The position numbers were made by a program, and so were the translations under genes. A DNA stretch of 64,000 bases, from assembly GCA_039720395.1 (NCBI GenBank), contig CM077831.1:30977695-31041694 (forward strand), given 5' to 3'. The stretch is from Liquidambar formosana. Lineage: Eukaryota > Streptophyta > Magnoliopsida > Saxifragales > Altingiaceae. The notes beneath the pieces were generated by a model. It was given only the letters and a program-made list of their open reading frames with translations, did no database searches and had not been told where the DNA came from. Shown one piece after another: positions 58,395 through 64,000 of the stretch (the stretch's first letter is position 1; every line of letters begins with the position of its first letter).

Positions 58395-58631
58395 GACTCG
58401 GATTTAGTGTTAAGCTTAAAAATCTCAACATGGTGCCGGATGATTTCAGCCGTCCATTTTGGATTTGGACGGTTGAGATTAAAATATAAAAAAAGTGTTG
58501 TTGAAATTACCTAAATACCATTATGGGCATCTTTTTCATCTTTAATCTCAACCGTCTGAATCCGAGATAGATTGCCAAGATCACCTCAGCACCGTGCTGA
58601 GCTTAAAAAGCTCAGCACTGAATCCAAACTC
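58395..58631. mobile_element. 237-bp MITE in the PGG promoter, unit C
   Basis: Inverted ends are GACTCGGATTTAGTGTTAAGC and GCTCAGCACTGAATCCAAACTC (imperfect), with an internal inverted GGACGGTTGAGATTAAA / TTTAATCTCAACCGTC pair. Absent from A and B, where ACTGGCCGGACCCCATTC is uninterrupted. Flanks TTGGTGGAC and CTGGCGGGAC look like a worn 9-10-bp duplication. It lies upstream of the broken PGG gene. Confidence 0.7.
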
Positions 58632-58763
58632 CTGGCGGGACCCATTCTTTTTGTTATCTTTTAATAATTTGAGTGTCTCTGGAATCTTTCCTCGCCTTGG
58701 AAGTCCATATAAAGAGGTGTTGGGAGGGCTACTCTGAGTAACCATCGCCTAAGGAAAAAAAAA

Positions 58764-59221
58764 AAGGGTGACGCGGCTGAATATAATGAGAAAGGCAGGG
58801 ACTTGACAAGCGACGCCCACAATGTGCTGTTAGTACGTGGTTGCTGGTCTGATTGCCGCCGTGACATTTCAAGCCGGGGTGAACCCACCAGGGGGCGTTT
58901 GGCAAGACGATAGCCCTGATCACACTGCAGGGACGGCGATTTATGCGTCTGATGGCACAGCCTTTTATGTGTTCTTGATTTCAAACACCTTGGCTCTGTC
59001 CACCTCCATCCTTGTCCTCGTATCTCTCTCGTGCGGGCTCCCATTCCATTTTGAAGTGTTGGTTGCCACGGTTTCAATGACGGTCACTTATGGCTCGGCC
59101 ATTTTTGCGATTACGCCCCACGATACGTATTATCGCTACGTCTTGTTTGCGGGTGCTTTGCCTTATATCTCACGATGTTTGATTCACATGTTTAAGAAGT
59201 CCGGCTGCTCTTGCGGCTTAG
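58764..59221 (+). pseudogene. PGG-only gene of unit C, inactivated
   Basis: Clearly homologous to the A and B PGG genes (AAVTFQAGVNPPGGVWQD still readable). The start codon is lost (AAGGGTGAC for ATGGGTGAC). There is a 30-bp in-frame deletion near 58790, a 4-bp insertion near 58836 (GTTAGTACGTGG) that shifts the frame, a 15-bp deletion near 58918 and a deletion at the 3' end (AAGAAGTCCGGCTGC). The TATA box TATAAAG is retained. Confidence 0.88.
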
Positions 59222-59427
59222 AAGTGGTGCCTAGATGGATGGGGTTGCTAGGTTTTGGGTGCAAATGAACTAAAGCTGAAACTGGGATGCCACTATGCCA
59301 GCTACTTCCTAGTTTCCAAGTGTTGTATGGTGTGTTTATTTCAAAACGTAAAAATAAAGTAGGGTACTTTTTGTTTCCCTTCTTTGCTTCCCTCTCATTC
59401 TATATATGTTCAAGGTTTTTTTTTTTT

Positions 59428-60000
59428 GGGGAAATATCTAAAACCTCCCTCAAATATAAAATCATATCTAAAAAACCCATTAAATATTTTTCCTACCCAT
59501 TTAATCCAAAGAAAAAAGAATTATATCCATTAACTCCAATTAGTTAAATTTTTGTTTGCTGCTGTTAAAAAAAAAAGGTGATCCGACTAAAATGCCCTTC
59601 TTTTATAATAATATGTTTAATGACAAAAATGCATATTCAAATGAATTTTTCCTTTTGTTTCATCTTTTCCCAAACTTTCATACCTGCTCTCCCACTACCT
59701 TTCCCCCATGTGTACATTAGAGAAGAATTAATTAATGATATTTAATTTTTTCTAATTACACTAAAAATGATAAAAGTAGAAATTCAATTAAATATGCAAT
59801 TTTTTCATTAAATATATTAATGTCAAAGAAGGGTATTTTAGTCAGATCACTCTTTTCTTTTAACAACAGTAAACAAAAAATTAACTGATTGGAGTTAATA
59901 GATATGATTCTTTTTTATTTGGATTCAATGGATATGAAAAATATTTAATGGAGTTTTTCAATATGAAATTATTTTTGAGGGAGCTTTTGAATATTTCCCC
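59428..60000. mobile_element. 573-bp foldback MITE, unit C
   Basis: Ends are GGGGAAATATCTAAAACCTC and the inverse-like TTTTGAATATTTCCCC. Internal arms pair (AAAATGCCCTTCTTT with AAGAAGGGTATTTT; GATCCGACTAAAAT with its inverse). It is inserted in the poly(T) tract after the PGG gene, so the target duplication is hidden in the T run. Absent from A and B. Confidence 0.78.
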
Positions 60001-60264
60001 CCTTTTTTTTTTTTTTAACTATAAAACTTTCCTTGAGGTTTTAAGAGGTCCTCATCCGGTCATCCCTTGTTTTGGTAAAGTAAAACATGTGCAGACTAAC
60101 ACAAGAAAGTGAAAAAAACCTCCAATAATAATAAGAAAAAAAACTTTAATAGAAATTTGAATCGCTCTCGTTAAAGTAGCTCACAAAGGTTTACAAATGT
60201 TGATTGATTTAGGATTCCAATGGGTGTTCAAATGAGAATCCAACAATTATAATAAATTTTTGTT

Positions 60265-60569
60265 CTCTTTCCATCCCAATTTGTTTTCTTATATTTTTTT
60301 ATTTTGGGATGTCCCAAAATATTGGGTCATTTTTTAAAGTCAAAACATTTAATTATTTTTTTTCTTCCCAAAGGAGTCTTTACAATATTTAACATGCATA
60401 TTTAAAATTACAATAATTATATCAATGATCACATCAAGTAATATTCTCTAACGAAAGGTAAAATAAGAAAGTAAATTAAATTAATTTAATGACATGAGAA
60501 CACTTTAAATGTATTGTTTAAATATTTGTGTTTAATCAAATAGAGACAAACAAATTGGGACGGAGGGAG
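60265..60569. mobile_element. Stowaway-like MITE, unit C
   Basis: Orthologous to 20268-20570 and 44719-45009, with ends CTCTTTCCATCCC and GGGACGGAGGGAG. Confidence 0.75.
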
Positions 60570-60909
60570 TTGTATTTAAGATACAACTATAATGAAATTC
60601 ATATCATCAAGGGCAATCAATCACATGCATGCATGGTAAATGTAACGACACAAAAGATTTACATGTAAGAGCATTTTCAACCATGTGAGACATTTACGTG
60701 ATGCAAAAATAATTTTTGCATTGCTATAGCATATATAAAAGTATATAGTTACAATAAAAATATATCACATGAAAAAAATTGCTGCCCTAATGTACATAAG
60801 CCATTTTTTTGTTTTCCCTGCCTACATCTCCGACCATTTCTTAAAAGATAGGCAGATTTGCCTCAAGTCATTCCTTGAAATAGGTTTACCTCAAACCATT
60901 CCATAAAGC

Positions 60910-61471
60910 TAGGCCTCATCAAAAGCCCAAGGCCCATGGGCAGCCCAAAGCTCAGCCCGAAGCCCGAAGGAAAAAGCCTAGCCCGAGCCCGAGCCCGAGC
61001 CGAGCCCGGATACCCTTAGGCTAAGCCTGGGCCTTTAGTTGAAGCCCGAGGCCTAGCCCGAAGCCTGACACTGTAGTAATAGGAATGTTTTCCAGTTTTT
61101 CGAAAAATTACATTTTGGTGATAACTTCCTAGATTAATACCAATAAAAGAGAATTTTATGTTAACTTACTACAAATAGACAGCCAACATAATACAAAGTG
61201 ACTACAATGTCCTCTGTTTTGGTATTATGATGGGAAGTGATCACCAAAATGTAATTTTTTCACTTATTTTTTCTTTTGTTACACAATACTAGTAGGTAAC
61301 ATAGCTTAAGCCTGAGGCCCAAGGCCTGAAGCCCGAAAAAAACCCAAGCCCGTGCGCTAGGCTTGGGCTTTACATTTTTCTTCATGGCCCGGCCAGATGA
61401 ATAGTAAAAGCCCAAAAAGCCTGGCCCAGCTCAAGAAAAAAGGCCCAAGCCCGACCCGATGCCGAGGCCTA
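60910..61471. mobile_element. 562-bp hAT-type MITE rich in GAGCCC repeats, unit C
   Basis: Inverted ends TAGGCCTC and GAGGCCTA, with a perfect 8-bp target duplication CATAAAGC (60902-60909, 61472-61479), typical of hAT elements. Subterminal regions hold many GCCCGAG / AGCCCGA motifs in both orientations. The middle has an inverted ATTACATTTTGGTGAT / ATCACCAAAATGTAAT pair. Absent from A and B. Confidence 0.88.
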
Positions 61472-61672
61472 CATAAAGCAAATTTACTTCAATGCTCTAA
61501 AACAATCATTTTACATTAAGTGGTAGACCAAAAAGGGAAAACATTTTACTCCGTACCTTTAAATTGGCGCACCAAAATTCTGTCGTCTAGCTTTTGCATT
61601 CTGCTTTAAGTGGCGCCCACAATCATTTAACCCATAGCTATCACAGGAGCCCGTTAGTAGAAGAATAATGGT

Positions 61673-62046
61673 CTAAGAAGCAAGGACACGGACACGTGAT
61701 ATGGTTACGACACGATACGTACACGCCGACACAGCAATCCTCAAAATCTAAGACACGACACGATAAGGACACACTATTAATAAAATGCATATTTTATATA
61801 TATAACTAGATAATATCATATAATTTCACATCCATTATTTAAAATGCATCTTTTGTATTGTTTTTGAAAATCCTAGTGAAGTTATTCATTGATAAAATAT
61901 GACAAAAAGGAAAAGGAAGAATATTAAAAAGACAAAAAAGATAGAAAGAAAGAAGTGTCATGTCGGAAGTGTGTCGGAGGAGCATCATGTCCGATACTTG
62001 TTTGACACGGACACGACACCTCTACAGAAGTGTCTGTGCTTCCTAG
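61673..62046. mobile_element. 374-bp hAT-type MITE with GACACG motifs, unit C
   Basis: Ends CTAAGAAGCA and TGCTTCCTAG are inverted; the 8-bp target duplication is ATAATGGT (61665-61672, 62047-62054). Subterminal GGACACGGACACG and GACACGGACACGACACC repeats are in both arms. Units A and B have the uninterrupted AGAATAATGGTGTTGC. The open frame inside is low-complexity. Confidence 0.87.
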
Positions 62047-62661
62047 ATAATGGTGTTGCTTTTGCTTTTTTCATCCTTAAATAATGGTGTTGCTAGGGCG
62101 GGCCAATAACATGACATCAAGAAGACCCATTGATTCTTGATGGGGTGAACAGGTTTTTATCAATTAAATTAAATTATATTACCCAAAATTCTCGCCATGT
62201 TTGTTTGGTTGGAATGGAATAGGTGAGAATAGAATTTGATTCCATACTTGAATTATTTTGTAATAGAATAAGATTAGAAATAAACATTAGAGAATGAATA
62301 TCATTGTCTCATTACTTTTATTTGATTTAATTCTTATTTAATTATTTCATCCACGCATGTTGTTGGAAATGAATTGAAATGTGATTCTATTTCACTCATT
62401 CCATTCCAACCAAACAAATGTACGTGGAATTATTTTCATGAGAGCATTGGTCACAAGTGCATATATATCACATCATAAACCTGTCGTTACATCAAAGGTT
62501 TTTCTTCCTTTTTTTTTTTTTTTTTTGACAAGTAATGGTGAAGAGTCGTTATATCAAAGTTGAACAAAGAGGCACTATAACAAATTTTATAAAATCGAAA
62601 TTGGTTATTCAATTCGCTTACTTTCAATAACCCCAGGCCATTATAAGATTCACAAATCACA

Positions 62662-63108
62662 ATGTATAACAGATTGTATGAGGCAGCTCGTATAGGCAAT
62701 ACTAGCGATTTCCACCAATTGCTTCAAGAAAACCCATCGATTCTTGTTGATTATGCACTCATCTCTCCACAAGAAAATCCTCTTCACGTTGCTACCAAGT
62801 CTAGCCAGCTTGTTTTTGTGAGAGAAGTACTGAGACAGAAGCCTGAATTAGCCAAAGAACTAAACAAAGATGGGTTTAGGCCATTGGATATAGCTTCAGC
62901 ATTTGGGTATGTAGAGATAGTTAGAGAGCTCCTAACCATTGGCCATGAAGTTTGTCGTCTTAAGGGTAGAGATGGAAGAACAGCTCTTCATTATGCTGCT
63001 ATTGATGGTAGGATTGAGGTTATAGACGAATTGATCTCTACATGTGGAGAGTCCCTTAATGATGTGACTGGGGTGGGTGAAACTGCACTTCATCTGGTTG
63101 TAACATAC
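62662..63108 (+). pseudogene. Ankyrin first exon, unit C, intact until an LTR insertion
   Basis: 149 residues from MYNRLYEAARIGNTSDFHQL to GVGETALHLVVTY without the lesions seen in A and B (PLHVATKSSQLVF and RQKPELAKELN are intact). Ankyrin helices are regular. It is cut at CATAC by sequence beginning TGTTGGAAAATATG; the frame then ends at 63135. The equivalent of the last 40 or so residues and the GC donor are not seen in the window. The promoter side is uninterrupted apart from a small poly(T) insertion near 62500-62560. Confidence 0.82.
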
Positions 63109-63825
63109 TGTTGGAAAATATGTAATTTTCTTTGAAGTTTCAAAACTTCGGACCACACACATGTGCACACGTACGTAACTTGCCTCGACCCGGACCGGCC
63201 AACCGTGTCGTGACATGACGTGTAAAAGATGTGATGTGGCATACACGTGGTTTCATGGGCTGATTTTATGAGTTTTATTTCATTGACTGTTGTTTCTTAA
63301 TTTCTATAATTTATGACTGTCCGTTACTAGCCGTTGGACTTTTATTTTATGTTATTTATTGGACTGTTATAAAAATTGTTATGACATTTATTTTGGGCTT
63401 TTATTAGCCCAAAACAATTTCAGCATTCTACTATTATAAATAGTGGGCTTCTCTACATGGACAAGATATACATTTTCATTATTTTATTTATTTCTTTTAT
63501 ACTATATTTCTTTAAGAGCTTTATCTATCTAGTTATTTTATATACTGTTTTTACGAGTAAGTGATCGTGAACGGGTTTATCATACTCTTCTTGTGGACGT
63601 ACCCATAGAAGAGGGAGCTACGAGCTTTGGGGTTGTATCTTGGAGGTCCTATCGTCCGTTAGCACCTGTATGTAGAGAGACGATAGTTCCTTTATGACAG
63701 CGTGATCTCACGCGCCTTTCCACATGCCAGCTCTTTTTACTCTCTTTATTTTATATTGATTAAATTTTTCTCACTTTGATTTTGTTAATTTTAATTGTCA
63801 TTATTATAAGATTTATCCGTGTTCA
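63109..63825 (+). mobile_element. LTR (copia-like) inserted in the unit C ankyrin exon
   Basis: Begins TGTTGGAAAATATG right after CATAC in the ankyrin coding sequence. A TATAAATAG box lies at 63435-63443. It ends near GTCA (63800) or GTTCA (63825). No primer-binding site follows; instead MITE-like sequence does. It may be a 5' LTR whose internal region was rearranged, or a solo LTR next to another repeat. The right end of the insertion lies outside or is unclear. Confidence 0.6.
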
Positions 63826-63985
63826 ATTTAAAATTACAATAATTATATCAACTATCACATCAAGTAATATTCTTTAACAAAAAGTGAAATAAGAAAGTAA
63901 AATAAATTAAATTAATGACATGAGAACACTTTAAATGTAGTGTTTAAATATTTGTGTTTGATCAAATAAAAGTAAACAAAAAATT
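63826..63985. mobile_element. Half of a Stowaway-like MITE
   Basis: Matches the right half of the Stowaway-like MITE at 20268 (AATTATATCAACTATCACAT and ATGACATGAGAACACTTTAA in order) but diverges before the terminal GGGACGGAG. It may belong to another partial unit beyond the window edge. Confidence 0.55.
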
Positions 63986-64000
63986 ATCCAAGCCCCATAT

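Larger units (their letters stand above)
54289..63108 (+). repeat. Tandem unit C of the PGG/ankyrin block
   Basis: Same gene order as A and B. It lacks the foldback MULE and about 0.3 kb around it, has one small Helitron instead of two, and lacks the solo LTR at the ankyrin ATG. It has four private MITEs. Its head shares single-base states with unit B (for example TTGCTGTTGACATGGCCC near 54991, absent from A). Non-coding flank 55800-57020 holds no recognised gene. Confidence 0.82.

Overview
The window is AT-rich nuclear DNA of a flowering plant, most likely a eudicot. The reasons are plant-type ankyrin/PGG membrane-protein genes with short introns, a copia-type LTR element primed by initiator methionine tRNA, Helitrons that carry an RPA-like gene, Mutator-like and hAT MITEs, and Stowaway-like MITEs. 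I cannot name the species. Genes are few; most of the 64 kb is nested transposable elements and three tandem copies of one 9-31 kb block.

Layout. 1-4,900: AT-rich spacer with a decayed ankyrin/PGG second exon (about 3398-3672) and a possible solo LTR. 4916-7192: a two-exon ankyrin-PGG gene with a GC-AG intron and one frameshift between the ankyrin and PGG parts. 7690-8089 and 10510-10910: two related 400-bp Mutator-type foldback MITEs with 9-bp target duplications. 8856-9000 (minus): orphan last exon of a cinnamoyl-CoA-reductase-like SDR.

11238-63108: three direct tandem units, A (11238-23485), B (23486-54288) and C (54289 to about 63108). In order, each unit holds non-coding flank, one or two small Helitrons, a PGG-only membrane-protein gene (intact in A and B, broken in C), a Stowaway-like MITE, and an ankyrin first exon that lacks its PGG second exon. 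A and B share a solo LTR at the ankyrin start codon and the same inactivating lesions; C lacks them. The head of B instead resembles C. This pattern suggests that B arose by unequal crossing-over between an A-like and a C-like unit.

Unit-specific insertions account for the length differences. A has a 987-bp MULE and two 174-bp MITEs. B has a 4.49-kb long-TIR MULE, an 8.88-kb Helitron (PIF1 helicase present, Rep/HUH nuclease deleted, RPA-like gene decayed), one 174-bp MITE and a 6.37-kb gag-only LTR element (TR-GAG type) whose two LTRs look identical. C has four MITEs and an LTR that breaks its ankyrin exon. With B's insertions removed, B comes to nearly the length of A with its own removed (about 10.9 kb each).

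The host genes that look usable are the two PGG-only genes in A and B and perhaps the frameshifted ankyrin-PGG gene at the left. Proteins of this family (ITN1, ACD6 and BDA1 relatives) act at membranes in defence and stress signalling; that role is family knowledge and is not shown by the sequence.
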